NCBI GenBank assembly: GCA_041918155.1
Contig: JAYRWH010000067.1
Span: 15,750 to 79,749 of the forward strand
Reading direction: 5' to 3'
DNA from: UBA668 sp041918155
GTDB lineage: Bacteria; Actinomycetota; Acidimicrobiia; Acidimicrobiales; Ilumatobacteraceae
Length of the DNA: 64,000 nucleotides
Positions within the stretch are counted from its first letter, which is position 1, and the number at the start of each line of letters is the position of its first letter. Below are positions 49,034 to 60,222 of this stretch, piece after piece. Below the pieces are notes generated by a model. The model saw only the letters and a program-made list of their open reading frames with translations. It did not search any database and was not told the DNA's origin. The position numbers and the translations under genes are program-made.

Positions 49034-50218
49034 TCAGGTGCGGCGCTTCTTCTTGCGCGGTCGCGGTGTGTGTGACAAGGCCGCCTCGGCGCTCACCGAC
49101 TTGGTGACCGTGATGACCTCGCCCGTCTCGGCTGCCCGCTGCCGCGCCTCGCGGCGGCCCGATGGCAGCGCACCGTGCACGAGGCGCTCGAGCTCCGCGC
49201 CGGTGGCGTGGCGATCCCGCATCGCACGGAACCGCGGCTCGCGCTCCTTGGCCATCGCCACCAGCGGGGAGGCGACGAAGATCGACGAGTACGAACCGGT
49301 GAGCAGGCCCACGAGCAGGGCGAGTGCGAACTCGCGCAGCGTGACTGCGCCCATGATCCCGGCCCCGAGCACGAGCAACGACAGCACCGGCAGGATGGCC
49401 GCCAGGCTGGTGTTGAGCGAGCGCATCAGCACCTGGTTCATCGACACATTGATCACGTCGGCGTACGGCATGCGCGAAGCGCTGTAGCGCTTCTGGTTCT
49501 CTTGAACCTTGTCGAACACGACGATGGTGTCGTACAAGGAGAAGCCGAGGATCGTGAGGAACGCCACCACGGTCGCCGGGGTGACAACGAAGCCGAGGAG
49601 CGAGTACACGCCCACGCTCAGCAGCACGTCGTGGAGCATGGCGATAATGGCAGCAGTGGCCATGCGCCACTCCAGACGCCACGCGATGAAGGCCGCCACG
49701 AGCACCAGGAACACCACCAGGGCGGTAAGTGCCTTCTTGGTGATCGTGTCGCCCCACGTGGAACTCACCGAGCTGCTGCTGACGTCCTCGGGAGCGACGC
49801 CCACCTTCGTGGCGTACGCCTCCTTGACCTGCTTGCGCACTTCATCGGTCTGCACGCCGACCTGCACCTCGACGGTGCGCAGCCCGGTGTCCTGGTTGAC
49901 CAGGACCTGCACCTTGGCCTGCCCGCTAGCAATGCCGTTGTCGTCGAGCACCCCGCGAGCGGCTTCCTCGGTGAGCGTCTCGGAAGGCACGGCCCACACG
50001 ACGCCACCCTTGAAGTCGATGCTGAGGTTGAGCCCCCGAACCGCCAGCGAGCCGATACTCAGCAACAGCAGGACGGCTGAGAGGACGAGGCCCCACCAGC
50101 GGCGACCGTAGAAATCGACGGCGGTCTCGCCGTGGTACAGACGCCCACCGCGACCACGGCGCTCACGCACCATGTCGCCCACGAGGATCTCGAGGGATTC
50201 GTTCTCGGTCGTCGTCAC
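49034..50218 (-). CDS. secF: Protein translocase subunit SecF
   Basis: SecF, with SecD, uses proton flow to help pull exported proteins from the Sec channel. The 394-residue protein has an N-terminal helix, the periplasmic P1-like part starting LNLSIDFKGGVVW, then five more helices with LTILGFSLYDTIVVFDKVQEN and ITLREFA-like elements. The C-terminal 60 residues are basic (PRPRKKKRRT). GTG 50218 overlaps the secD stop by 4 bp, giving more family-like N-terminal residues than ATG 50173. Confidence 0.93.
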   Translation of the reverse strand: MTTTENESLEILVGDMVRERRGRGGRLYHGETAVDFYGRRWWGLVLSAVLLLLSIGSLAVRGLNLSIDFKGGVVWAVPSETLTEEAARGVLDDNGIASGQAKVQVLVNQDTGLRTVEVQVGVQTDEVRKQVKEAYATKVGVAPEDVSSSSVSSTWGDTITKKALTALVVFLVLVAAFIAWRLEWRMATAAIIAMLHDVLLSVGVYSLLGFVVTPATVVAFLTILGFSLYDTIVVFDKVQENQKRYSASRMPYADVINVSMNQVLMRSLNTSLAAILPVLSLLVLGAGIMGAVTLREFALALLVGLLTGSYSSIFVASPLVAMAKEREPRFRAMRDRHATGAELERLVHGALPSGRREARQRAAETGEVITVTKSVSAEAALSHTPRPRKKKRRT

Positions 50219-51837
50219 GACGCACCTCCCGTGCTCGCAACTTCGATGCCCATGACCTTGCGTCGTTCCATCCACTGCGTGCGTGCCAACAACAGCACGA
50301 CTGGCCGGGTGAAGAAGTAGGCGACGAACATGTCGCAGGCGGTCGACAGGCCAAGGAAGAACGCAAAGCCGCGAACCGCCCCGACGGTGAGGTACCAAAG
50401 CACGAAGGCGCCGATCAGCGACACGAGGTCGGCGATGACGATCGTGCGCCAGGCAGCAGTGAAGCCGCGCTGGGCGCTGTTGCGCAGCGTCTTTCCGGAA
50501 CGCACCTCGTCCTTCAATCGTTCGAAGAACACCACGTACGAGTCGACGGTTACACCGACCGACACGATGATGCCGGCGATACCGGACAGCGACAAGGCGA
50601 GGCCCTGTGTGCGGGACAACAGGGCGATGATGCTCCACAGCAACGAGCCCGACACCGTGATGCCAGCGGCAACGATGAGGCCGAGCGTGCGGTAGTAGAG
50701 GGCCATGAAAAGGAGCACGAGCGCCACTCCGACGAGGCCCGAGATCCAGGCCGCACGGAGCGAATCCTTACCGAGCGTCGGTGACACGTTCTGCACCGAC
50801 TCGACCTTCAGTTCCACCGGCAGCGAACCGCTGTTCAGCACGCGAGCGAGGTTCCTGGCCTCCGCCTCGCTGAACGAGCCGGTGATCTCGACACCGTTGT
50901 TGAATACCCTGGCGTTGACCGTGGGAGCCGACTGCAGCACCCCGTCGAGTTCGATCGCGAGTTGGCCGGTGGGGCAGGTCTGCTGCTTGTCGTAGCACTG
51001 GGCAGCGAGCGCGTTCCAGATGTCGGAGCCCTTCGAGCCGCTACGCAGATCGACCGTAACGCCCCACGCGCCGTTGATCACGCGCGCCTGGGCGTTGGTG
51101 AACACCTCGCCGGTTCCCTGCTGCGGGCCGACGCCGCACGCCTGGGCCGGGTTGCCCTTGAGACGGCGGTATTCGCTGCTGTTCGGATCGCCCTGGACGG
51201 GCAGGCCCCACTCATCGACCGCGGTCTCGGGGGTGGTCGTCGTGGTGGTGGACCCGTCGGCCGTGGTGGTGGACCCGTCGGTCGTCGGTGTGGTTGTCGG
51301 TGGCGCCGTGGTGGCGGGCGTCGTGGTGGCGTGGTCGGGGCGGTTCGGGCCGCCCGACAGGGTGGTGGCGGGGCCCGAGGTGGTGGGCACGCCCGTGCTG
51401 TCGGTGCTACCAGTGCTACCGGTGCTGTCGCTCGTGGGTACCGACGTATCCGTCGGCGCATTGGGGTCGGGCAGCACCTGACAGGCCGCGACCACGGGCC
51501 GGAGGTACACCTTGCCGGTGACCTTCACGAGGTCTTCGGCCTGCTGCTGGTTCTTCACGCCCGGCAGGTTGACGACGATCGTGTCGCCCTGGCGCAGGAT
51601 CTCGGGTTCGGCCACGCCAAGGCTGTCGACGCGCTCGCGGATCCGCTCGACCGCGAGGTCGAGGCTGTCCGAGTTCCAGTCGGTGCCCTCCTGGCCCTTG
51701 GGACGCTGAGTGATGCTGATGCCACCCTGGAGGTCGAGCCCGAGGGCCGGCTTGGTGTCGGTGAGCAGGACGGCCAGCAGACCCCCGTACGCGAGCACGA
51801 GGATGCCGACCAGCGAGATGAGAAGCTTGCGGCGCAT
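50215..51837 (-). CDS. secD: Protein translocase subunit SecD
   Basis: The 540-residue protein has helix 1 (5-25), the LGLDLQGG motif (33-39), the P1 head region, then the six-helix RND-like domain with VVFFERLKDEVRSGKTL and FFTRPVVLLL. Between residues about 128 and 207 there is a Thr/Ser/Pro-rich low-complexity insertion (many TTT and STG units) within the external domain, probably disordered or modified. The tail is normal. Upstream yajC is 9 bp away. Confidence 0.93.
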   Translation of the reverse strand: MRRKLLISLVGILVLAYGGLLAVLLTDTKPALGLDLQGGISITQRPKGQEGTDWNSDSLDLAVERIRERVDSLGVAEPEILRQGDTIVVNLPGVKNQQQAEDLVKVTGKVYLRPVVAACQVLPDPNAPTDTSVPTSDSTGSTGSTDSTGVPTTSGPATTLSGGPNRPDHATTTPATTAPPTTTPTTDGSTTTADGSTTTTTTPETAVDEWGLPVQGDPNSSEYRRLKGNPAQACGVGPQQGTGEVFTNAQARVINGAWGVTVDLRSGSKGSDIWNALAAQCYDKQQTCPTGQLAIELDGVLQSAPTVNARVFNNGVEITGSFSEAEARNLARVLNSGSLPVELKVESVQNVSPTLGKDSLRAAWISGLVGVALVLLFMALYYRTLGLIVAAGITVSGSLLWSIIALLSRTQGLALSLSGIAGIIVSVGVTVDSYVVFFERLKDEVRSGKTLRNSAQRGFTAAWRTIVIADLVSLIGAFVLWYLTVGAVRGFAFFLGLSTACDMFVAYFFTRPVVLLLARTQWMERRKVMGIEVASTGGAS

Positions 51838-51846
51838 GGTGGGCGA

Positions 51847-52233
51847 TCAGTCGTCGGCTTCGGTGCCGGCAGCAGGCTCGATCTTGCCCTTGGTGTTCAG
51901 CACGTCGTCGACGGTCGGCGTGCCGGTCTCACCCTTGGCGGTGTCGACCTTGCGCTGGATGGCCTGACGGGCGATGCGCAGCTGCACGTTGTCGTCGACC
52001 TCGAGCCAGGCGATCTCGCCCTCGAAGCCGGTGACGAAGCCGTACACGCCGGACGTGGTCATGACCTCGTCGCCGATCTCGATCGACGACTGCAGGTTCA
52101 CCATGTCGCGCTGGCGGCGCTTCTGGGGACGGATGAGCAGGAAGTACATGGCCAGCGGGATCAGCATGAAGATGATCAGCGTGGGCCACGCCGAACCGTT
52201 GGAGCTGCTGGCAGCGATGAGGGACAGATGCAT
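51847..52233 (-). CDS. yajC: Preprotein translocase accessory protein YajC
   Basis: The 128-residue protein has one membrane helix (LIIFMLIPLAMYFLLIRPQKRR, about 19-40) and the YajC domain (GDEVMTTSGVYGFVTGFEGE...VQLRIARQAI). An acidic tail follows. ATG 52233 is chosen; a GTG at 52254 is in frame. TAGACT at 52282-52287 could be its -10, giving a leader of about 45 nt, so unlike most neighbours it is not clearly leaderless. Confidence 0.88.
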   Translation of the reverse strand: MHLSLIAASSSNGSAWPTLIIFMLIPLAMYFLLIRPQKRRQRDMVNLQSSIEIGDEVMTTSGVYGFVTGFEGEIAWLEVDDNVQLRIARQAIQRKVDTAKGETGTPTVDDVLNTKGKIEPAAGTEADD

Positions 52234-52324
52234 GTGAGGCGTCCAGAGAGTCACGAGGTTGGCCAGGTCGGCCGGTGGGCGAGTCTAGCGAGGGCCGCTG
52301 CCAAACGGCTCACGCCCAGCCAGC

Positions 52325-53422
52325 TCAGGCCCAGACGGCCAGAACGTCACGGCGGACGGAAGCGAACGTGCCGGCGGCGATCGCGGCCTGCATCTGCTGC
52401 ATCAACTGCAGCGTCCAGGCCACATTGTGGATGCTCAACAGACGGTTCGCGGTGGGTTCGCCCACCTGGAACAGGTGGCGGATGTAGCCCCGGCTGTGGC
52501 GAGCGCACACCTCACAGGCGCAGGTCATGTCGATCGGCTCGTCGCTGAGGGCGTGTTGGGCGTTCTTCACGTGCAGCTTGCCGGCAGCCGTGAGGGCGGT
52601 GCCGTGGCGGCCGAGGCGTGTCTGCATCACACAGTCGAACTGGTCGACGCCGAGCGCGACCGCCTCCACGAGGCTGGCAGGGTCGCCCACGCCCATCAAG
52701 TAGCGGGGCCGGTCGGCGGGCAGGTGCTCGATGGCTGCTGCCAACGCGGGCAGCATCTCGGCGCGGGTCTCCCCCACGCTCAAGCCGCCGATGCCGTAAC
52801 CGTCGAAGCCGACCTCGACGGTGCGCTGAGCGCTCTCGGCCCGCAGCCCCTCGTCGACACCGCCCTGCACAATGCCGAACAGGGCCTGGTCGGGCCGTTG
52901 ATGGGCTGCCTTGGCCCGCGCTGCCCACATCGAGGTGCGGTCGACCGCGAGCCGTACCACCTCGGGCCGCGACGGCAGCGGCGGGCACACGTCGAGCACC
53001 ATCTGAATGTCGGCGCCGAGCAACTCCTGAGTGTGCACGGCCAACTCCGGCGTGAAACGGTGCTGGGAGCCGTCATAGGTGCTCTTGAACGTCACCCCGT
53101 CGTCGTCGACCTTGGGGTCGAGGCTGAACACCTGGAACCCACCCGAGTCGGTGAGTGTCAGCCCGCCCCATCCGGCGAACCTCCCGAGTCCGCCGAGGTG
53201 GGCGACCGTCTCAGCTCCCGGTCGCAGCATGAGGTGGTAGGTGTTACCGAGCACGATCTCGGCACCGAGCCGATCGTAATCGGCCGCGCTGAGGTACTTG
53301 ATCGCGCCGCGAGTGCCCACCGGCATGAAGCACGGGGTGCGGTAGCTGCCGCCGGCCGTATGTGCTACCCCTGTGCGGGCGGCGCCGTCGAGCGCGGCGA
53401 GTTCGAAACGGACAGGATGCAC
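52325..53422 (-). CDS. tgt: Queuine tRNA-ribosyltransferase
   Basis: Tgt swaps guanine 34 of GUN-anticodon tRNAs for the queuosine precursor. The 365-residue TIM barrel has the general base in LTDSGGFQVFSL, the nucleophile Asp in DQFDCVMQTRLGRHG, GGLSVGE, and the zinc site CACEVCARH...LLSIHN. The GTG at 53422 has a leaderless -10 hexamer. queA lies upstream, but no preQ1 synthesis genes are in the window. Confidence 0.96.
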   Translation of the reverse strand: MHPVRFELAALDGAARTGVAHTAGGSYRTPCFMPVGTRGAIKYLSAADYDRLGAEIVLGNTYHLMLRPGAETVAHLGGLGRFAGWGGLTLTDSGGFQVFSLDPKVDDDGVTFKSTYDGSQHRFTPELAVHTQELLGADIQMVLDVCPPLPSRPEVVRLAVDRTSMWAARAKAAHQRPDQALFGIVQGGVDEGLRAESAQRTVEVGFDGYGIGGLSVGETRAEMLPALAAAIEHLPADRPRYLMGVGDPASLVEAVALGVDQFDCVMQTRLGRHGTALTAAGKLHVKNAQHALSDEPIDMTCACEVCARHSRGYIRHLFQVGEPTANRLLSIHNVAWTLQLMQQMQAAIAAGTFASVRRDVLAVWA

Positions 53423-53429
53423 CGGCCCG

Positions 53430-53435
53430 AGGCTA
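53430..53435 (-). promoter_or_regulatory. -10 TAGCCT, leaderless promoter of tgt
   Basis: TAGCCT on the minus strand ends 7 nt before the GTG at 53422, in the 136-bp gap between queA and tgt. The rest of that gap shows only a short CCACTCTCG direct repeat (53539-53556). Confidence 0.5.
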
Positions 53436-53558
53436 CGGCCTCGCGCTCAGTCGTCGTCACCCTTGCCATGCGAAGCGTTCTACGTCACCGCGCAGAGCGA
53501 CACAACGGCTGGGCGGTGACCCAGAAGCGCGAGCCAGACCACTCTCGCCACTCTCGCT

Positions 53559-54587
53559 TCAGCCGTCGAGGTGCCGATCGAGCAGCATGGCGTCACCGAA
53601 GCTGAGGAAGCGGTAGTCCTCGCGCAGCGCTTCCTCGTACAAGGCGCGCCAGCGCGGACCGACAAACGCGTCGATCATCATCAGCAATGTGGTGCGCGGT
53701 AGGTGGAAGTTGGTCATCAGCACGTCGACCACCTTCCACTCGTAGGGCCGATGGATGAACAGGCGGGTCCGGCCGCGGCCGGTGCCGAACATGGCCGCGC
53801 TCTCCAGCGCGCGCACGCTCGTGGTTCCTACCGCAACGACCCGCTTCGCGGCAGCGCAGTCGGCCAACACGGAAGGTTCCACCCGGTAGCGCTCGCTGTG
53901 GATCACATGGTCGCGTGGATCAGCGGCGCTGACGGGCTTGAACGTGTCGAGGCCCACGACCAACTCGACGCGGCGGGTCTCGATCCCGCGCCCGGCGAGC
54001 TGCGCGATCAGCTCGGACGTGAAGTGCAGGCCGGCCGTGGGCGCCGCCGACGAGGCCGGGTCGTTCGCGTAGACCGTCTGGTAGCGGTCGTCGCCTGCCG
54101 AGCGACCAACCCCATGCGACACCGTGATGTACGGCGGCAGCGGCATCTCGCCGTGCTGGTGCAACAACGCGAGCGGGTCGCCGTCGCCCACGAGTTCGAT
54201 GATCATCGTGTCACCGGTCTCACTGCGGCGCAGCACGCGCACCAGAGGAACGCCACCGCAGAGCAGCTCCTCGCCCGCCTTCAGCTTCTTGGCCGGGCGC
54301 ACCATCGCCTCCCACGTGCGCCGCTCGCCGTCGAGTGGCTCGAGCAACAACGCCTCCGCCGCACCTCCGCTCGCACGCTGCAGCCGCAGCCGCGCAGGGA
54401 TCACTTTCGTGTCATTGACCACGACCAGATCGCCGTCGCGCAGGAAATCGCCGAGGTCGCGCACATGGCGGTGCAGCGGCACCGCCGATCCTTGATCCAC
54501 CAGCAACCGGGCCGAGTCACGCGGCTCGACGGGGTGCTGGGCGATGCGCTCTTCCGGGAGCACATAGTCGAAGTCCTCGAGGCGCAT
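53559..54587 (-). CDS. queA: S-adenosylmethionine:tRNA ribosyltransferase-isomerase
   Basis: QueA builds epoxyqueuosine on tRNA from preQ1 and SAM. The 342-residue protein has DYVLPEERIAQHPVEPRDSARLL, VVNDTKVIPARL, the YQTVYA...SSAAPTAGLHFT signature, VGTTSVRALESA and NFHLPRTTLLMMIDAF. ATG 54587 has GAGGAG upstream as well as a -10 hexamer 9 nt away, so initiation may be leadered or nearly leaderless. Confidence 0.96.
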   Translation of the reverse strand: MRLEDFDYVLPEERIAQHPVEPRDSARLLVDQGSAVPLHRHVRDLGDFLRDGDLVVVNDTKVIPARLRLQRASGGAAEALLLEPLDGERRTWEAMVRPAKKLKAGEELLCGGVPLVRVLRRSETGDTMIIELVGDGDPLALLHQHGEMPLPPYITVSHGVGRSAGDDRYQTVYANDPASSAAPTAGLHFTSELIAQLAGRGIETRRVELVVGLDTFKPVSAADPRDHVIHSERYRVEPSVLADCAAAKRVVAVGTTSVRALESAAMFGTGRGRTRLFIHRPYEWKVVDVLMTNFHLPRTTLLMMIDAFVGPRWRALYEEALREDYRFLSFGDAMLLDRHLDG

Positions 54588-54596
54588 GGGCTCCTC

Positions 54597-54602
54597 AGGC
54601 TA
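54597..54602 (-). promoter_or_regulatory. -10 TAGCCT, promoter of queA
   Basis: TAGCCT on the minus strand ends 9 nt before the queA ATG, back to back with the phosphotransferase promoter. Confidence 0.45.
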
Positions 54603-54612
54603 ACGGTCGGTC

Positions 54613-54618
54613 TATCGT
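54613..54618 (+). promoter_or_regulatory. -10 TATCGT, leaderless promoter of the phosphotransferase gene
   Basis: TATCGT ends 7 nt before the GTG at 54626. Confidence 0.5.
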
Positions 54619-54625
54619 CGAGGCC

Positions 54626-55580
54626 GTGGTCGCGAGCATCACCAAGACCGTCGTCGACATCACCACCGCCGCGGCCATCGCCCGCGATGCGTTCGGCGAC
54701 ATCGGGCTGGTCGCATTCGAGGAACTCACCGGCGGCGGGTACAACGCGGCCTACACCCTGCACCTCTCCGACGGGCGCCGAGTGGTCATGAAGGTCGCGC
54801 CGCCGCCCGCGGTGAGGGTGATGCGCTACGAACACGACTTGATGGACTGCGAGGTCACCGCCTTGCGATTCACCGCAGGGCTCGGCGCCCCGGTTCCCGA
54901 GGTGCTTTGGTACGACAGGTCGTGCGAACGTGTGTCGAGTCCCCTTTTCGTCATGAGTTGGTGCGAGGGCGACCTACTCAAGCACCTGCGCCCGACACTC
55001 TCGCCCGAGCAGCAGGGGGCGGTCGACCGCCAGGTCGCACATCACTTGCGAACGTTCCATGACGTCACGCGACCCTCATTCGGGCTGTACACCGCGTCGG
55101 CCCGCCGGTTCGACCGGTGGAGCGATGCGTTCATCGGCCTCTACGACATGGTGGTCGCCGACGGGGTCGACCTGGACATATCGCTGCCGCTCCCCTACGA
55201 CGCGCTCCGCGAGATCCCCCGCAGGCACCGTGAGGAACTCGACCTGGTGACCACAGCCTCGTTCGTGCACTGGGACCTGTGGGATCACAACGTCTTCGTC
55301 GACCCGCACACGCTGCAGGTGACCGGACTGATCGACTTCGAACGCGCGATGTGGGCCGACCCGTTGATGGAGATCAACTTCGCGCTCAAGGGCGACGACC
55401 CGTCATACATCGAGGGCTACGGGCGGGCCATCTACACCGACGCCGCCGGGCGGTTGCGGCGCAGCCTCTACGACCTGTATCTGGCGACGATCATGGTGGT
55501 TGAGTCCACCTTCCGGCAGTACACCGACCCGAGCAACGAGTCGTGGGGCCGGATGTGGCTCGACGCCACCCTGCCCAAGC

Positions 55581-55588
<8 letters not shown>
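54626..55588 (+). CDS. Aminoglycoside-phosphotransferase-like kinase
   Basis: The 320-residue protein has the APH/choline-kinase fold: GGGYNAAYTLHLSDGRRVVMKVAPP (nucleotide loop and Lys), the catalytic loop VHWDLWDHNVFVD (HxDxxxxN) and the metal motif GLIDFERAMWADP. Members phosphorylate antibiotics, amines or other small molecules; the substrate here is unknown, and nothing nearby implies antibiotic resistance. The stop region overlaps icd by 8 bp convergently. Confidence 0.83.
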
Positions 55589-57800
<2,212 letters not shown>

Positions 57801-57897
57801 GTGCGGAGGTCTCCTCGAACGTGATCCGGGAACTTGTATCGGACTTGTATGACTCTAGCCGCGGCCGAGGTCGCCCGAGCAAACCGCCACGGCCGCA

Positions 57898-57903
57898 TAG
57901 TCT
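57898..57903 (+). promoter_or_regulatory. -10 TAGTCT, leaderless promoter of the aminotransferase gene
   Basis: TAGTCT ends 7 nt before the GTG at 57911. Confidence 0.5.
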
Positions 57904-57910
57904 CGGCGCC

Positions 57911-59071
57911 GTGAGCACGATCCAGTACCGCCAGGTGGAGATCCCGGCGGGCATGATCGACCTCGGGCTCGGCCAGCCCGACCCCACCGTGTTCCCGCTG
58001 GCAATCCTGGCGCGAGCCGCTTCCACGTGCCTCGCGCCCGGCGCCGAGACCGACTTCCTGCAGTACGGCGCGGAGTACGGCGACGGCCACCACCGCGTCG
58101 CGTTGGCGGCATTCCTGACCGAGGCCTATGGGCATCGCGTCGACCCCGAGCTGCTCTTCACCTCCAACGGCAACTCTCAGGCGCTCGACCTCGTGTGCAC
58201 GGCCTCCACGCGCCATGGCGACACCGTGATCGTGGAGGAGCCGTCGTACCATCTTGCCCGCGGGATCTTCACCGACCACGGGCTGAATGTGGTGGGTGTG
58301 CCCGTGGACCCCGATGGGCTGGACCCCGAGGCGGTGGACGCCGCGCTCACCGAGTTGGCCGCAGCCGGCACCCCAGCCCGCTTCGTGTACACGATCCCCG
58401 CGCACCACAACCCGACGTCCGTCACCATGCCGGCCGAGCGACGTGAGCGACTGGTGACGCTCACCGCCCGCCACGGGTGTCTGCTCGTGGCCGACGAGGT
58501 GTACCACCTGCTCACCTACACGGGCAGCGCTCCCCCACCGTTGAGCCAATGGGTCGGCGCGGGCAGCGAGCACGTGCTGTCGCTCGGAACGTTCTCCAAG
58601 ATCCTCGCTCCCGGCCTGCGTCTCGGGTGGGTGCACGCTGCGCCGGCCGTCCTCGCCCGTCTGGTGGCCACCGGTGTCGTCACCAGCGGCGGGGGCCTCA
58701 ACCCGATCACTTCGGCGCTCGTGACCGAAGCGATTCGCAACGGCGACCTCGCGGCCAACATCACGATGCTGTGCGCGGAGTACACGGCGCGTCTCGATGC
58801 GCTCGACGCGGCGCTGCGCGAACACCTGCCGGCAGGCATCACCTGGCGGCGCCCCACCGGCGGCTACTTCGTGTGGCTGACCCTGCCCGACGGGATGGAT
58901 GGTGCGGACGTGCGCCGCCGCGGCCAGAGGGCCGGTGTCGACATTCGTCAGGGGTCACTGTTCTCGATCCTCGGTGGCCAGGTCAGCACTATCCGGCTGA
59001 GCTTCGCCCATTACCTCGTGCCCGACCTCCAGGAGGGGGTGCGGCGACTCGGCCGCGCCCTAACATCCTGA
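57911..59071 (+). CDS. PLP-dependent aminotransferase (class I, MocR/Aro8-like)
   Basis: The 386-residue fold-type I enzyme has NGNSQALDLVCTA (cofactor phosphate region), HHNPTSVTM, VADEVYHLL with the PLP-ring Asp, and SLGTFSKILAPGLRLGW with the Schiff-base Lys. The layout is close to 2-aminoadipate/alpha-amino acid transaminases fused to MocR, but no regulator domain is present. The amino acid substrate is unknown. GTG 57911 is set by the leaderless -10; an open frame further upstream is divergent-gene antisense. Confidence 0.87.
   Translation: MSTIQYRQVEIPAGMIDLGLGQPDPTVFPLAILARAASTCLAPGAETDFLQYGAEYGDGHHRVALAAFLTEAYGHRVDPELLFTSNGNSQALDLVCTASTRHGDTVIVEEPSYHLARGIFTDHGLNVVGVPVDPDGLDPEAVDAALTELAAAGTPARFVYTIPAHHNPTSVTMPAERRERLVTLTARHGCLLVADEVYHLLTYTGSAPPPLSQWVGAGSEHVLSLGTFSKILAPGLRLGWVHAAPAVLARLVATGVVTSGGGLNPITSALVTEAIRNGDLAANITMLCAEYTARLDALDAALREHLPAGITWRRPTGGYFVWLTLPDGMDGADVRRRGQRAGVDIRQGSLFSILGGQVSTIRLSFAHYLVPDLQEGVRRLGRALTS
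59061..59066 (+). promoter_or_regulatory. -10 TAACAT, leaderless promoter of the acyl-CoA dehydrogenase gene
   Basis: TAACAT lies in the last codons of the aminotransferase gene and ends 8 nt before the ATG at 59075. Confidence 0.4.
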
Positions 59072-59074
59072 GCG

Positions 59075-60175
59075 ATGGACTTTTCTTGGACTTCCGAACA
59101 ACTGGCGCTGCGCGACGAGGCCGCCCAGGTGGCAAAAGAGGCCGTCGCCGCGTACGGCCGCTCGAACGACTCGTGGATCAACGGGTACTCCAAGGAGTTC
59201 TCCAAGGTCCTCGGCGAGCGCGGCTGGATCGGGATGACCTGGCCCGACAACCCCTACAGCGGCACGCGGCGGCCGGGCATGGACCGCCTCATCGTCGGTG
59301 AGGAGATGATCAAGGCCGGCGCGCCCATCGGCGCGTCGTGGTTCGCCGACCGCCAGATGGGCCCGGGCATCCTCGCCTACGGCAACACCGACCAGCAGGC
59401 CGAGTTCTTGCCCGGCATCGTCAGCGGTGACACCACATGGTGCATCGGCATGAGCGAACCCAACGCGGGTAGCGACCTCGCCGGCCTCGTCACGTCCGCG
59501 GTGCGCGACGGCGACGACTGGGTGATCAACGGGCAGAAGATCTGGACCAGCTTCGGCGCGGTGTCTGACTACTGCTACCTCATTTGCCGCACGCGCAAGG
59601 AGGGCCCGCCGCACGCCGGTGTCAGCGAGATCATCGTGCCGATGAACACGCCCGGTGTGGAAGTGCGCCCGATCAAGGACATGACCACCAACCGCCACTT
59701 CTGCGAGGTGTTCTTCACCGACGTGCGCGTACCGGTGGGCAACCTCGTCGGCGTGGAGGGCGCGGCGTTCAAGCAGACGATGACCCAGCTCGAACACGAG
59801 CGCGGCGGTATCGATCGCCTCGTCAGCAACTACGCGCTCTACCTGATGGCCCGCGAGTGCGCCGACACCTCGAACCCGATCGTGCGCCAAGAGATCGCGT
59901 CGCTCGAATCGATGTACCGCATCGGCCGTATCCTCGTGGTGCGCGAAGTGCTCAAGCAGGCGCCCGCCGGCTTCAGCGCCGCCACCAAGTGCTTCTGCAC
60001 CGAACACGAGCAGAAGGTGGCCGACTTCGTGTGGCGCACGCTCGGGCCCGACGCGATCGTGTGGGGCGACATCTCCAAGGGCCTGTGCTACTCGCCCGGC
60101 TACACGATCATGGGCGGCATGTCGAACATCATGCGCAACATCCTCGGCGAGCGCGTCCTCGGCCTGCCGCGCTGA
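59075..60175 (+). CDS. Acyl-CoA dehydrogenase
   Basis: The 366-residue flavoprotein has the ACAD fold: MDFSWTSEQLALRDEAAQ, WCIGMSEPNAGSDLAGL (FAD and substrate), WVINGQKIWTSFG, and GGMSNIMRNILGERVLGL near the end. The Glu base lies in the usual class-dependent position but its identity is not fixed from sequence alone. It resembles FadE-type enzymes for branched or steroid-side-chain acyl-CoA. It starts 3 bp after the aminotransferase stop. Confidence 0.9.
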   Translation: MDFSWTSEQLALRDEAAQVAKEAVAAYGRSNDSWINGYSKEFSKVLGERGWIGMTWPDNPYSGTRRPGMDRLIVGEEMIKAGAPIGASWFADRQMGPGILAYGNTDQQAEFLPGIVSGDTTWCIGMSEPNAGSDLAGLVTSAVRDGDDWVINGQKIWTSFGAVSDYCYLICRTRKEGPPHAGVSEIIVPMNTPGVEVRPIKDMTTNRHFCEVFFTDVRVPVGNLVGVEGAAFKQTMTQLEHERGGIDRLVSNYALYLMARECADTSNPIVRQEIASLESMYRIGRILVVREVLKQAPAGFSAATKCFCTEHEQKVADFVWRTLGPDAIVWGDISKGLCYSPGYTIMGGMSNIMRNILGERVLGLPR

Positions 60176-60209
60176 TCCTCCGGTGGGCTGACCAGGTGAT
60201 GGGCTGAAC

Positions 60210-60215
60210 TACCGT
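60210..60215 (+). promoter_or_regulatory. -10 TACCGT, leaderless promoter of the MBL-fold gene
   Basis: TACCGT ends 7 nt before the ATG at 60223. Confidence 0.5.
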
Positions 60216-60222
60216 CGGCCGC

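Noticed and set aside
53423..53558. Possible tRNA or small RNA between tgt and queA
   Set aside because: No cloverleaf or T-loop sequence can be formed; only a short direct repeat and the tgt promoter are seen.
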